Shown one piece after another: positions 1 to 12,249 of a DNA stretch of 64,000 nt. The stretch lies in assembly GCA_036250195.1 (NCBI GenBank), contig JAVHZZ010000003.1:341787875-341851874 (forward strand), written 5' to 3'. Each line of letters starts with the position of its first letter. The first letter of the stretch is position 1. The stretch is from Mixophyes australis. Lineage: Eukaryota; Chordata; Amphibia; Anura; Limnodynastidae. The notes beneath the pieces are model-generated. The model saw only the letters and a list, made by a program, of their open reading frames with translations, did not search any database and had not been told where the DNA came from. The translations under genes and the position numbers were made by a program.

Positions 1-1480
1 ACACCAAATATTGTTTCAACAAAAGAATTTCAAGAGATTGGGATATGTGGACTGAGCAGCAAACAAATGGTTGACTGCCTATCTGTGACACCAGACACCT
101 CAGAATGAACCATCAAAGCTAGGTGACATAAAGTTGGCCTCTGAAACATAAATTAAAATAAATTAACCCCTTATTTGCTTACACTTAATGATTGGCTAGA
201 AACTGTTATAAAAAGCAACTTTAGGTTTATGATCACATTAATATATTACTTTACTAATTGCTAATTATCCTGATTATGCAAAATCATGACGGATAGGAAC
301 AAGGTAGTCCTCCAACACTGACATGTTGTGTGTAATGAGATATATAATATAATAAAATCTTACAAACCGAATTAGTATAAATCAATACTTAATGGCTTGC
401 TCGTTGCCAGCACACAACAGGGTATATAAGGTATGTTTTGTCCACATTATATTGGTCTAAAAAAGCTGAACAATAATTTTCACTTATTTTCACTGTTTTT
501 CATTCTCATTGAGTGCTGTTTTTGGACTTCTAATTTTATTCTCAAACTTAGGATAATTTGCACAGGAACATACTTTGATTCATGGAATTCCAATCTCAAT
601 ATATTACTGAAAAAAATATTGTTTATCTCTTTTTTTTAACTCAGGGATACTGTGGTTTATTTAGCTAGCATTATAAAAGATCTGCTGTTATTAGATCCAG
701 TTAATGAGGTCTCATATTCCATTTTTGCCAAGGTATTGCAGATTTAAGCAGCCACTGTGTAGCTGTTTTCATACAAAAAAATACATAAATAAGATACTAA
801 CATAATGTACCATTATCATTATTTACTGATTTAGATAATAAAATGTTGTAGATTAGACAAAATAAAGATACAGTCTACCTAATGTGTAGAGATTATGCAG
901 CACAATTATTGCTTTATATACCAATTAAAACAACAGATGGCATTACCACTGTACTGGCTATTTCACCAGGGCATCCATACAAACAAGGCTGATTTTCAAT
1001 CTAAAGCATGCTTTCTATTTAGTAGTAACATAAACTTGCCTTTTTCTGTTTCCGGACATGAGTATAAATACCTGAATTCGATATATCTGATGCCTTTGTG
1101 TTGGCTTCACAAAATAGGCACTTGTTAAAATATAAAAATAGCAAATATACAGAATGCTCTATGCAGATATGTAACATACAATACAAAATATTAATTTAAA
1201 ATAAACAGCTAGAATTTAACAAATACAAGTAATAGTCTGTATTTTGTTGTTCCTTGATTTTAGAAGAAAAATACCAAGAGCGTTTATTTTTGTTTATGAC
1301 ATTTATGCTGCCTCAACTTTATTTAATGAAAGAAATATGTTACTGTTTTTAATAGCAAACCATTTTATGATTTCAATAAAATAGCTGAGTACACTGTATA
1401 TGGTATGTTTTGCACTTTCTAATCTTGAATATAAAGTCACTGGCTGCCTAAGAGATGTTAATCGATGCTCAGAAGTCTGT
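1..1480. other. AT-rich non-coding DNA, nothing recognised
   Basis: This stretch is AT-rich and has only short chance open frames. I see no repeat family, splice-bounded exon, RNA gene or terminal inverted repeat. It could be intronic or intergenic; the sequence alone does not decide. Confidence 0.5.
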
Positions 1481-1526
1481 CCTCTGTTGAGTCTTTTGCG
1501 GCAACTAAGTTGAAAAGATGAGAAAA

Positions 1527-1755
1527 TTATTTCATGGTTAGAAATATCTTTTGGTTTACAAAAGAGCTGATGGTGTACAAAAACTGTATATCTGAGTGTT
1601 CCACAGCCACCTTTATCAATGAATCATATTTGTATTTGGTACCAAAAAGGTCATTAGTCTGCAAGAAGACAAGAATGCCTTCCAGACTTTCATTTCTTGG
1701 CATGACATAAGCTTTCACTTTGTCAGATTTGGCCTTTACTGAGAGACTTGACCTA
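1527..1755 (-). other. Exon-like open frame, possible last exon or retro-pseudogene
   Basis: On the minus strand a pyrimidine-rich stretch ending in ttttccag is followed by about 76 open codons and a TAA stop at 1527-1529. The peptide is mixed and soluble-looking, with segments such as AYVMPRNESLEGILVF and KYKYDSLIKVAVEHSD. It lacks the low-complexity bias of the repeat-derived frames in this window. Minus-strand AATAAA-like signals lie about 200-240 bases past the stop (around 1284-1320). I do not recognise the family. It could be a real terminal exon whose upstream exons lie to the right, a processed pseudogene, or chance. Confidence 0.2.
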
Positions 1756-2091
1756 CTGGAAAACAGGCAGTTCAATCAGTACGTCGCACAGGAACAATTG
1801 ATGGACAGGTGTGCAAGTGTCCCATGGCATTTTGTTACAGTTCAGTTTAACTGTGATAGCATAAATACTGTTAAAATATAATTTTAGATTGTTTATATAC
1901 GAAAAATATGAATATAAGAATTATATATTGCTAGAAAGCGAGTGCTGTGAGAGAGTGTGACATGAGTAGGGTTGCTTAAAAAGCGGTTATATCAGCAAAG
2001 TATTGAAGTCTGTGTATTAGATTTACAGTAAACATTGGCACACTATTACTGAATGTAAATAAATCTTTGGAGAAGAGGATACATTGGGTTA

Positions 2092-2383
2092 ATCATCATC
2101 ATCATTTATTTATATAGCGCCACTAATTCCGTAGCGCTGTACAGAGAACTCATTCACATCAGTCCCTGCCCCATTGGAGCTTACAGTCTAAATTCCCTAA
2201 TATACACACACACACACACACAGACAGAGAGGGAGACAGACAGACAGACTAGAGTCAATTTTCGATAGCAGCCAATTAACCTACCAGTATGTTTTTGGAG
2301 TGTGGGAGGAAACTGGAGCACCCGGAGGAAACCCATGCAAACACAGGGAGAACATACAAACTCCACACAGATAAGGCCATGGG
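2092..2383 (-). repeat. V-SINE retroposon, head truncated
   Basis: Read on the minus strand, this shows the conserved V-SINE centre (gtatgttctccctgtgtttg, then gggtttcctccgggtgctcc and tcccacactccaaaaacat). A CA/GA-rich spacer, an actgtaagctccaatggggc segment and the tail ggcgctatataaataaatgatgatgat follow. The tRNA-like head with A and B boxes is missing; similarity stops near 2383. The 3' tail matches the LINE 3' ends at 40448 and 61012, as expected for a LINE-mobilised SINE. Confidence 0.85.
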
Positions 2384-3876
2384 TTAAGCGGAAGAGTGGA
2401 AATAAAAGAGTGAAAAGAAGTAACTACTAGGGGGTAATGAGAAACATTTGGGAGAAAGTGATTGGGTATTCACACAAACATATAAATCATGTGACACAAA
2501 ATGCAATTTATACAGTATACCTTAATCTTGCGCAGAGGTAGCAGAGGATAGCATGGCATATAGTCAATGAAAGGATTGGCAGTTCTGCAAATTTTAGCTT
2601 TGTAGCTGTGGGGTCTAGGATAGGCTGCAGCAAGGGCATTTGTGGAGCCCATTCCAAAATTTTGAAGGGGGCCCTTCCCTCTCTTCATTTATCATGCTGG
2701 GCAATTCACATATCTACAATCAGCTGCAAGCTGCTCTGCAGTTCCTGCTCAAAGAGGACTGGTACATCAGAGTTCCCTTTTTCCTTTAATCGTAATGTTA
2801 TTTTGGAACTGTATAATGTCTGTTATTGCACACTTTATTCTGGGGCTTCAAATGCCTTGTGGTATTGGAGCTCACACAACTGAGAGCTCATTAAAAACCC
2901 ACCTGTTGGCGAATGCTGTGCTATCTACCGAGATAGAGAAGGGAGCAGGGCATGGAGTTGCATTGGTGTTGGATAGTCATGGACCTGCAGCTGTGGATCA
3001 GGCCCAGTAGTAGTTACTACGCTGGAAATTATGCCAATGCATTTGGCCATGATTGCCAAATCCATGACTTCCATAAAATGACTTGGACTCCACTGCATAA
3101 TTGCCATTGATTTACCAACCTGAAATAATAGTACCAGAAGAAAGAGCAGTATTAAATCAAGAGGCAAGTCAAAATATAGGGTCTAGCCAAAAGATCAGAA
3201 ACAGGCAGAAGAAAATCAGGCAGGCATAAGTCATAGTGAAGAGAAGTAGCTGAGGTCAAAATCTAAAGACCAGACAAGGCAGGATTAGCTGTTGTGCACA
3301 ATAAGAGTACTAATTGCTAAGGCCAATGTTGTGTAAGACTGAGCAGTTGAAATGGGCAAATAAAGTCACCGATTAGCTACAGGAGGAATAATCAATGAAC
3401 AATCAAATTACACAAGTAGTCAGAAAACGTACACAGCAGTCAATTTAAAAAACCTTCTTTTAGTCAGTGGACCAATCTTTGGTTTATGATTAAGTAAGTG
3501 ACTGTATTTTGAATTTCGGATCTCCGTATATGACTTGTACGCATTGTGCGACCACTATTTTGGTGCACAGCCTGCATTTAAATTGCCTGATTGACTGTAT
3601 GCACCTAATAAATAGTTATGAACTTTGCACTCATACATTGTTCTGTCCAGGGGGTATCTATTGAAAGCAAAGGATGCTGACAACATAATTTGTTACAGGC
3701 TCTGAATTTTCAATCTGAGGGTGAGTAAATGATTGTACTACCTTGTGCAGGCTGTATCATTTTCTGACAAAGTCACTTGTACTGAACTGTGACCCACATG
3801 CTTTGAAAGCAATAATACCCTTGCTTTGATAAAGTGCATGATCCATTGATGCGGAATATATCAAATGGCTGCTCCC

Positions 3877-3882
<6 letters not shown>

Positions 3883-3927
<45 letters not shown>
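3883..3927. repeat. (AT)n microsatellite
   Basis: A pure AT dinucleotide run of about 45 bases abuts the 5' break of the Penelope-like remnant. It makes an artificial (IY)n peptide at the start of the open frame and is not part of the element's protein. Confidence 0.97.
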
Positions 3928-3928
<1 letters not shown>

Positions 3929-4658
3929 TAAACAGTTTAAACGTAGAGATAGAGCAGAGTTATTAAGATATTCAGAAAAGGCATCACCTAAAGATGACGT
4001 CTCTTTCATAACCCAGTATAACAGTGGGGAAAAGAAAATTAGATCTACAATATGTAAACACTGGGGGATCCTAAAAAGAGATCCTGTATTGAAAAAAATT
4101 TCCCCAGATATTCCTGTGATTATTTTTAAGAAATGTCCAAGTTTAAAGGAAGTTTTAGCCCCCAGTCTTCTTAAAGAGGAAGAAAAGGTGGTTCCTTGTA
4201 TTCTGTCTGACTGGAAAGGGTCAATTAAATGTGGTCATTGTAATATATGTAAATATATGAACCTGACAAGGAAATGTTTCTTTAATTTTAATAATAGTAG
4301 GAAGTTTGAAATTAAATACCTGATGAATTGTTCAACAACTTCTGTAATATACTTGTTGGAATGCTCCTGTGTTGGGAAGACTAAACACCCATTAAAGTTA
4401 CGTATTCAGGAGCATGTTAGAAACATTAGGAATAAGATTGAGAGTCACTCGGTTTCAAGACATTTTATTGAGAAACATAATTCTGATCCAAAGTACATTA
4501 ATTTCAAGGCTATTGAACTTGTTAAATTGGGCTTGAGAGGGGGTGATTTACAAAAAAAGCTCTTGCAACAAGAAATGTTTTGGATATACGAATTGGGAAC
4601 TATGGCACCGTTTGGCCTCAATGAGAGTTATGAAATTGCTACATTTTTAAAAAGGTGA
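3928..4658 (+). pseudogene. Penelope-like (Neptune-type) element, C-terminal GIY-YIG region
   Basis: The frame after the AT run encodes about 240 residues typical of the C-terminal end of Penelope-like elements. In order: the end of the reverse-transcriptase region with FITQYN and KHWGIL; the linker KEVLAPSLL; a Cys cluster CGHCNICKYM; then the endonuclease with IYLLEC, VGKTK, LRIQEHVRNI, a VSRHF..KH motif, the acidic E of QQEMFWIYELGT and the terminal FGLNE. In relatives, several residues including the Tyr of the second half-motif separate LLECPC from VGKTK. Here C is followed directly by VGKTK, so about four residues appear deleted and the catalytic motif is broken. No reverse-transcriptase core is present upstream: this is a 5'-truncated copy that kept an open frame. 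Confidence 0.9.
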
Positions 4659-5130
4659 TTTATCTTTGAAGTGTTTTATATGCATAAGGAATTTATTATG
4701 TCTTAAGTCAGATATTTATGTTTTATTTGTACTTTTTTATAATTGCACTTTATATTTATTTGTATATTTGCACTCTGAAATGCACTTTATGTGAAACATT
4801 TTGTACTTTCCCTTGTTTATATCTGTATCACGATATGGTACATAGTGCTTTTTGAATGGCATGATAATTGCTCATTGTCCTAAATTGGAATAACAACGTT
4901 TTTTTGATTTTGAAGCTTTGCACACGCGCAATTTGAAAAACGGAGGACATTCATTATAGTGTCCATGAATAATAAAGCTTTGGATAATCCACACTCGCGC
5001 GTGCGCACTTGATGGTGGCGGATGTGCAAGCGCCATAATGGCAGGATATCTGATAAAGGGAGGTGTATGATGTATAAGGATAGCTGTGCATCTCTGTTTA
5101 CTGTCAGTAGAGGCGTAGTAAATTTTGGGG
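4659..5130 (+). repeat. Probable 3' untranslated region of the Penelope-like element
   Basis: The 470 bases after the stop codon are T-rich and then include cgcgcgtgcgcacttgatgg and a run of CpG-containing sequence unlike the AT-rich flank. This would fit the element's 3' UTR. I cannot find a terminal repeat or target duplication that fixes the boundary. Confidence 0.4.
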
Positions 5131-5179
5131 TAAGCTTTGCATCATTCCCCTTTCCTATTGCCATGACTGCCTCCATCTT

Positions 5180-6430
5180 GCTTCATTCAACTAGTTAACT
5201 CAAAAATATGCACAAACTTCCCCTCTCTAATCTTCCTTACTATATTGGGGGCCATGGGAAGAGGGTGCAAATACATGTATTACCTACTCCTCCAACTTTA
5301 TCCTTTTTGATAATATCCCCACCATCTTGATCTCTTTTCCCCTTTTTGCTACCTTTATGTCACTTTCAAAAGCTTAGCATGTATAGTCATGGTAGTATAT
5401 ATTCCCCTCTTGGCTCTTATCCTCTGTCTTTGATTCATCCTAGTAAATACCAGTTTTGCCCCCCCCCCCCCTCCCCCACTGGAGACCGTTAGAATCCATC
5501 CATCTTTTGCTTTATCGATATCCTACTTTGCTGCTGCTTGCACAGATGTTGATTTGTACTTTGTCTTGTCACCTCCTTGATGCTGCTATTATATGACAGT
5601 ATTTACAGTCAACAGTCAACCGACCAATCTTCCTCCGCCTGTTTAGGTGTCTGATGTGTCTCTTCTGCACCTGGTTTCCAATAATTGTGGTTAAAGAATT
5701 TCTTGCTTGCGCACACCTTTGTGGATGTTTCCAATATTCACTCTACTGGTGGGCTGGTAAATCATACTCATTGTGGCTGCTGTTCTATTGCAAATCACCT
5801 TGCACATTCTGGTTGTTAGAAAATTATAAAATTACTATTAAATTGTGTGGTATACTGATGTCATTACCGTAAAATTGCAAAATTGTTCTCCAAATTTGCA
5901 ATTTGCATAATGGTTAAATTGCTAATGCCTGAGAGTTGTTGCTGCCTGCTAAGGATAGAGTGCTGTTAACTGACAGCTATGACCTTGTTTTAATTAAGTG
6001 GATTGAAGACGTTTGATGACATTTCAGTGGAACCTGAGTTTCCCTCTTTGATTATATATATGGGCTATTCATAATTAGTATTATAAAGCTGCCAGTTATA
6101 CCCTAATTCATATGATGTTCTGAGCTGAGGATTATCCCCATTACCGGCAATAGAAATGGGCACCAAACAATTCCACCTTAGTTAATTTGTCTATTGTTAC
6201 TCATACAAAAGCCTAAAATGTTGTCAGAAGTGATGTGCTCCGTGTCATTTTAGAATTCCATTACTCCTGAGCTCCAAAATAAGAGCTTACTCTACATGGA
6301 TCCGAACCTTAACTTTGCTTAATTCAATGGCCTAGCATTGTCTTTAAAACTAGAGCACCTGTAAAAGTAGCTGTGATGGCTGGTCACTCAGAAAGTTTGT
6401 GGGCTGTTGAGAATATGCTCCTCAGGTCTC
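5180..6430. other. Non-coding DNA, nothing recognised
   Basis: Contains a C-rich homopolymer near 5460-5475 and otherwise unique-looking sequence. No gene, RNA or bounded mobile element is visible. Confidence 0.45.
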
Positions 6431-6438
6431 TGACAGTT

Positions 6439-7087
6439 TGTCAGGCGCCGCTCGGCGGCCGCCTGTACTTCCGCATTGCGCGTCTGGTTGCCTAGCAACC
6501 AGACGCATCACTTCCTCCCCCGCTCGGCCGGCCGGCTACAACTTCAGTAAGCGTTCCCGTTGCTAGGCAACGGGACGCTGCATGTAGGAAGCGCTACGGC
6601 GCTAGTGTATGACAGCGCTTCTGCGCTGAGGCTTATTGGCTACCATAAGTATTTAAGCCTCTCTGGGTCCCACCTCCTGTGCCAGAGTTTCAGGTCCTTT
6701 CCTGTCCTCCAGCGTTCCAGTGTTCCCGTGATTGTTTGTCTCCTGACCTTTTGCCTGTCTCCAGATTATTGCCGTATTGCCTGTGACCCTTGTGACCCAT
6801 ATTGCCTTGACTACCCTTTTGGATCCCCCTTTTGTACCACGCTGCCAGATTGCTACCGACTCGGCTTGTCTCACTACCCCTTTGGATTCTCCTCGTGTAC
6901 CTGCGTTGCTCACACCGTTGCCGAACCGGCCTGTCTGACAATTCCTCTCGTGCCTCGCTATCTGACTCGTGGAAGGACCGCGACCTGCATGTTTCCTGCA
7001 GCTGAGTCCATATCTCCTTGCGGGTGTCCCAGGGGCACGTTAGACTCAGTGCCAATGATAGCAGGTACGCTATACTTAGTCGTGACA
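6439..7087 (+). mobile_element. Ty3/gypsy-type LTR, 5' end of a truncated element
   Basis: A 649-bp GC-rich block starts TGTCA and ends TGACA, giving the TG...CA ends and 5-bp terminal inverted repeat of an LTR. It holds a promoter-like layout: an inverted CCAAT (ttattggc) near 6633-6640, a TATA-like tatttaag at 6650-6657, then pyrimidine-rich sequence. Two strong hairpins lie in the U3-like part. The bases after 7087 (gttattggagg) do not repeat those before 6439 (cagtt), so this is not a clean solo LTR; it more likely is a 5' LTR followed by a short internal remnant. The long open frame across it (6560-7291) has no retroviral or cellular motif and is probably incidental to GC-rich sequence. 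Confidence 0.6.
6480..6578. promoter_or_regulatory. Two inverted X-box (RFX)-like palindromes inside the LTR
   Basis: GTTGCCTAGCAAC lies at 6487-6499 and its exact reverse complement GTTGCTAGGCAAC at 6559-6571. Each fits the RFX-family consensus of two half sites (GTNRCC, RGYAAC) with a 1-bp spacer. The first sits in a perfect 12-bp stem with a 3-base loop (6480-6506); the second is the core of a hairpin with one bulged base (6551-6578). Binding is inferred from consensus only. Confidence 0.5.
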
Positions 7088-7089
7088 GT

Positions 7090-8050
7090 TATTGGAGGAT
7101 CAAAAGTACCTCTGCCCTGGTCAAAGACATTCCCATATTTTATTATTTTATTTGGAACAAATTTGAAGGAGCTCCCTGGAGTAAAACTCAATCTTTTAGA
7201 TTTTCAAAGACTTATTATATTACAAAGCACGTATTATATTACAGAACATAAATGTAGAACTCTAATACCAATATACCCATTGCATTTGTAATATTACATT
7301 CATATCCCAGCGATGTGCTGCAGTTCATAGCTGGGATATAACTTATTGCTTCCATTTGCAGGATCCCATTGTTACATGGAGATTTCTACCCCTTAATGTG
7401 CACCCCAGGTCAAATATCTCCCATTACACATATAAGAATAAGTTCCATGTGATTTTAAATATTATCACATGTCTAAAATATTATTTTAGGTTTAGGATCA
7501 AGTTGTGGTAGGAGTAAACTAGCCATAACCTCAGCCGTGCCCAATCCAACACTCCAAAGAAACCGATGCCTGCACCACCCCAAATTGTATTGTAACCATC
7601 TCCCACAAGTAGATGTACCACAACATAAACTAGCCCTAAATAATTATTTTAAAAAGTGGGCTTTGATTTAAAAATGACAGACAGAATTGTTGTCCACTGG
7701 CAGCTGAACATGCCCATTGGCAAGGAAAGGAGTACATAGACCATGTAGAAGAAGTATACATGGGAGTGTAGACATGCCATTATTTATATCACACTAAATG
7801 GAACTTATTTTGAAAGTAACAGACTGTACAATATAGTTCTCAGGCACATAATGCTGAAAGCTTAGCCCGTATAATCATTTTTTTCATAACAATTTGACTA
7901 CTGGGGTCAATATTCCAATGCAGTCTACTAATGAAATTCTATTTTAAATAAGCCAGTGTCAGTATTGCAATTCCTATTCATTTTATTAAAAATACATATT
8001 CAATGAGGTAAAGAAGAACCTTTAGCACATTTTCTTTTATCGACTATCAA
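7090..8050. other. Non-coding DNA, possibly short LTR-element interior at the left edge
   Basis: The first ~150 bases may be internal sequence of the LTR element but carry no primer-binding site or coding motif I can assign. The rest is unremarkable. Confidence 0.35.
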
Positions 8051-8055
8051 CACCT

Positions 8056-8236
8056 GGGGGGTAAATGTATCAAGCTGAGAGTTTTCCGGCGGGTTTGAAA
8101 AACCAATCAGATTCTAGCTATCATTTATTTAGTACATTCAACAAAATGATAGCTAGAATCTGATTGGTTGTTATAGGCAACATCTCCACTTTTCAAACCC
8201 ACTGGAAAACTCTCAGCTTTGATACATTTACCCCCC
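8056..8236. mobile_element. Palindromic MITE, CCAATCAG family, copy 1
   Basis: The element begins ggggggtaaatgtatcaagc and ends with its near reverse complement. Its arms carry accaatcagattctagctat and the mirror image, around a short loop near tttagtacattcaac. The left arm lacks about 25 bases present in the right arm (the gttataggcaacatctccac segment). No transposase is encoded. Related copies are at 9569 and 16561. Confidence 0.85.
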
Positions 8237-8239
8237 GCA

Positions 8240-9560
8240 CTCTGAACCGTCAGAACCACGGGACTCAGTTCCCAAGAAACACACCCCAACCTCAACTATA
8301 ATGGTCATTTCTTCAGACTTCTAAACCATGGAGAACTTTGAAGAATCCACTGAAAGTGTATCACTAAAGCTGAATGGTCAAAACAGCAGCTATCCTATAA
8401 ACTAATGCATTTGCACATAGGAGTGGATTAATTCATAGTTGTGTCCTAGAGAAATGACTGTTATGTTGGAGGTAGGAGGCTGGTGCCAGTTTCTTTGGAA
8501 TCCTAGGAAACCACTGTTCTGCTTATTTGGAGAGAAGGATTGCTAACTACAAATTGTCTGGTGTACTTTAAGATTGGCAGAATGCATTCTGCCCATACAG
8601 TATGTGTAAACGAACACATATAGCAAAATATTGTTAAATAAATGAGGAGCATATCTCTCCACAAGATATCAACCTTCAAACTGTGTTAGATTATAGTATA
8701 CAAAATAAAAACTGCTAGTTTCATGCAATATAAATAACAGGTAACTGAGCACTGTATGACTGGATAATATAATAAAACAAACACAGGGTATTAGGGAAAC
8801 AAATTTAAAATTTGGAATTTGTCTGGATATCTAGGACTCTTGGCAGCTATGTATTATTTACATGTGTATGTCTAAGCTTATAAAACATATTTGACAATTG
8901 TAAAAACAGTTATTGCATTATTTTTATAGAACTTAATCACAGCTGTTGTCACATTACAAGTTTGCTTTAAATGTTACAATAACATTTTGATGTTTTGTGA
9001 TTTTCTCTCTGCATCTGATTACATGGAACATGAGTTATTGGATGCATCATCAATCACAGTTAAACAGTCTAAATGAACAATCATGTTCTTTTTCAATGCC
9101 AGAGCATGCTTCCAGCTCCCTCTATTAACAATGTATATTTTTTTCCAAAAATCTAATATTATCATGAAATTCTCTGCAAAATAAAGATGACATCATTTAA
9201 AGCAGTCTGAGCATTTTAATGATTAATATTGAGATATGATTTAGATATAACACATTGTATTTTTGATTTACACAAAATGTTCAATTCAATTAGAATAACT
9301 ATATTAAAACTTAGAAGATCATCAACACTGTGGGGGTTATTTACGACAAAGAGGTTCATTGCAAATTTGTGTGTCTTTAGTGACATTGTGCATGCTTTTT
9401 CCCTCTGCAAACACTTAACCCCCAACTTGTGATCAAATTGTCTACTCAGATGCCCATTGTGCCACCTGTAATTAGGAGAGCTGGGTGGATGCAAAGAAAG
9501 AAGTTGGACTTACTTCTATGGAATACTATGCAGCACCTATCAGGCAATGGTTCTGTTTAT
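8240..9560. other. Non-coding AT-rich DNA, nothing recognised
   Basis: No gene or bounded repeat is visible between the two MITE copies. Confidence 0.45.
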
Positions 9561-9568
9561 TTGGTTCA

Positions 9569-9744
9569 GGGGGTATATTTACTAAACTGCGGGTTTGAAA
9601 TGTGGAGATGTTGGCTATAGCAATCAATCAGATTCTAGTTATCATTTATTTAGTACATTCTACAAAAAGACAGCTAGAATCTGATTGGTTGCTATATTCA
9701 ACATCACCGCTTTTTCAAACTCGTGGTTTAGTAAATATAACCCC
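9569..9744. mobile_element. Palindromic MITE, CCAATCAG family, copy 2
   Basis: Terminal inverted repeats start gggggtatatttactaaact and end with the mirror gtttagtaaatataacccc. The arms carry the same cagattctag core as copy 1. The left CCAAT is mutated to TCAAT; the right one is intact. Confidence 0.88.
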
Positions 9745-10002
9745 AGGAGTGAAAATAATTAAAGCCATGATTAACTTACTACAGTTTCTTATTATTCTTA
9801 TCTTTTGAATAAAAGCTAGTTATTGTGTGTATATGTGATGTCGGTGCAGCAGTGTTGTGGGACATTTTTTTGTGTAGTCCCTTAGGATAAACATTGCTAG
9901 CCTCTGCTGTATATGTGTTGCTTTTCCCCTGGTCTCCGAACAGTGGTGAAGGGCTGAAGCTACATTAATACTTAATTCTATAAATCCAGTACATTGCTCA
10001 AC

Positions 10003-10320
10003 ATCGGTAGCACAGTGGTTAGCACTGTCTGTGTTAGGGACGCCTACTGCTTTGGTCTGCCACAGCTACTGTGCTGCTGGGCTATAACAATAGTCCCTCG
10101 GTTGCTGAAGATGTGGGGCAGCAGATTCAGCATAACCAAAATATGTTATTGTGTAATAGGTTAATATGACACGATAATAATTACTAAATTGGGCAACATG
10201 GCCGGACATTGGTTAGCATTGGTGCTTCAGGGTGGAGGGTCCATTTCTCTGATTCCAACCAGGACCTTTTCTGCGTGTAGTTTGTATGTTCTCCATGTCT
10301 TTGCATGAAGTTCCTTAATA
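10003..10320 (+). repeat. Two decayed V-SINE head fragments
   Basis: ggtagcacagtggttagcac near 10005-10025 matches the A-box part of the V-SINE tRNA-like head. A second head-plus-centre fragment follows at about 10195-10320 (attggttagcattggtgctt, then gtagtttgtatgttctccat). Both are heavily mutated and lack the LINE-like tail. Confidence 0.55.
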
Positions 10321-10781
10321 ATTGATGATGGTCGTCCCATCTCTGTTAATAAATTATTGATCCCAGCTAAATACAGATTTAGAAACACTCTGTGAAATGA
10401 CTAAGTACAAGCATTACTCAGAGATTGTGTCCTTGGAATCTTTGTGAAATGTTTTTACTGTTTGCTTAACTTTATATAGATGTTTTACAAAAAGGGCTTA
10501 AACCTGAAATGTTTGCATTGTCCACTAATGCATTGCATATTTCTCATATTAGTGTGCTGCTGCATGTTTCTGCTTTTTGTCCGTGTGTAAGTGCAAAATT
10601 AAAAGCTTTGTCTGCTTCCTTGCCATTCTTTTAGCAGTTTACAGCTCCTGCTACTCTTATTGAGGTATTGACCCTGGGAAATAATGGCATAATACAGACT
10701 TGGTTTCAAGTTTCATACTTATTACATAAATTGACTTCTTTGCAGAAAACTGTTAACTGATTTAATTTTGTTCTCTTGAAT

Positions 10782-11049
10782 ATCATCATCATCATTTATT
10801 TATATAGCGCCACTAATTCCACAGCGCTGTGCAGAGAACTCACTCACATCAGTCCCTGGCTTATAGGGGCTTACAGTCTAATTTCCCTAACATATTCACA
10901 CACAGAAAGATACACAGACTAGGGTCAATTTTTTTTAGCAGCCAATTAAACTACCAGTATGTTTTTGGAGTGTGGGAGGAAAACTCCCACATTCCATGAT
11001 CCCAGTGCTGTAAGGCAGAAGTACTAACCACTTAGCTACAGTGCTGCCC
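10782..11049 (-). repeat. V-SINE retroposon with head and tail, internal deletion
   Basis: On the minus strand the head gggcagcactgtagctaagtgg begins at 11049 and the tail ends in (GAT)n at 10782. Much of the conserved centre is deleted: the cctcccacactccaaaaac block joins directly to the head-proximal part. A possible 7-bp target duplication, tgaatat, lies at 10777-10783 and just right of the head. The head resembles a tRNA but is a SINE promoter, not a tRNA gene. Confidence 0.85.
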
Positions 11050-12249
11050 ATATGAATATGCAAATGACACCTCATTACAAATAGTGATTAATGTCACCCT
11101 CAGACTTTAAAATGTGTGATGCAAAAGTGGTATCTGAAGACGTGGAAGGACAGTGGCTGACAATCGAGTACATTAAGTGTGTTCACTTAATTGCGACCCA
11201 GATGTGGTCGATGCTGCAGCTATACCACTTAGTCATTTCTCTTGTAGGTGAGGGTAGCACGCAATGATGATAATGACAATCAACAACACTATCTGGCCAC
11301 TTCCGATTGGTTGATTTGAGTATTGACCCCTCCAGTTGACAGTACTTAAATCATTAGCATTGTGGCTTTACTATATTAAGTCCATTACTTTATTAACATT
11401 TCCAATTTGATTACTGCTGGAAAGATTACCATTTAAATTTTAAATGGAAATACAACAGATGTGGATGTGTTTGTATTTAATTACATGAGACTTGCATTTA
11501 TTAATAACTGTTAATACAATATTCTTTCTTGTGTATGATACTTCATTATTTTATCATATTGTGTGTAAATAAGGTAATGTGACTGTAACATTTACTAATA
11601 ATAATTTAAAACCCCATCACTACACTATTTTGGGGTGTAAGTATATATACTCGTTAAACCTGACTACACCTAGAGCAAATACTACTGTTTTAGAACTAGA
11701 AGTATCTTAAGATACATCTGACTTAACATATACAGATAAGTACTATATTTTATGTGCGTCTATTCCTATGTACGTTCAGGGCGCAAATAAGTCCACCTCT
11801 AAATAAGCACCATACATGCACTTACAGTAGTGCTTACAAAACTAAGACAACTTGATGGTTTATTCCCTTTAGTGATTTAGTGTCTGATTCATTAAGGCAT
11901 GCAAAATGAACGTATTATGAGTTTGTTTTTTAAAAACGCACGTAAATCTAGGGATGTGCTCCGGCCACTTTTGGTGTCTTGTGTTTTGTGTTTTGGGTTC
12001 GAATTTGCTTGATGTTTTGGGTTCGGATTTGTTTCGCAAAACACCTGTCGAAAGGTTTTGGTTCGGATTTAAGGTTTTGGATTCGGATTTATTTTGAAAA
12101 AAGCATAAAAAGTTCCAAAATCAAGTTTTTGGGCTTATTTTCACTCCTACGCTATTATTAACCTCAATAACATTCAATAACAATCATTTCCACTAATTTC
12201 CAGTCTATTCTGAACACCTTCACACCTCACAATATTGTTTTTAGTCCAA

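Noticed and set aside
6560..7291. 243-residue plus-strand frame
   Set aside because: It lies within LTR sequence of high GC content where stops are rare; overlapping frames are open on both strands and no motif is recognised.
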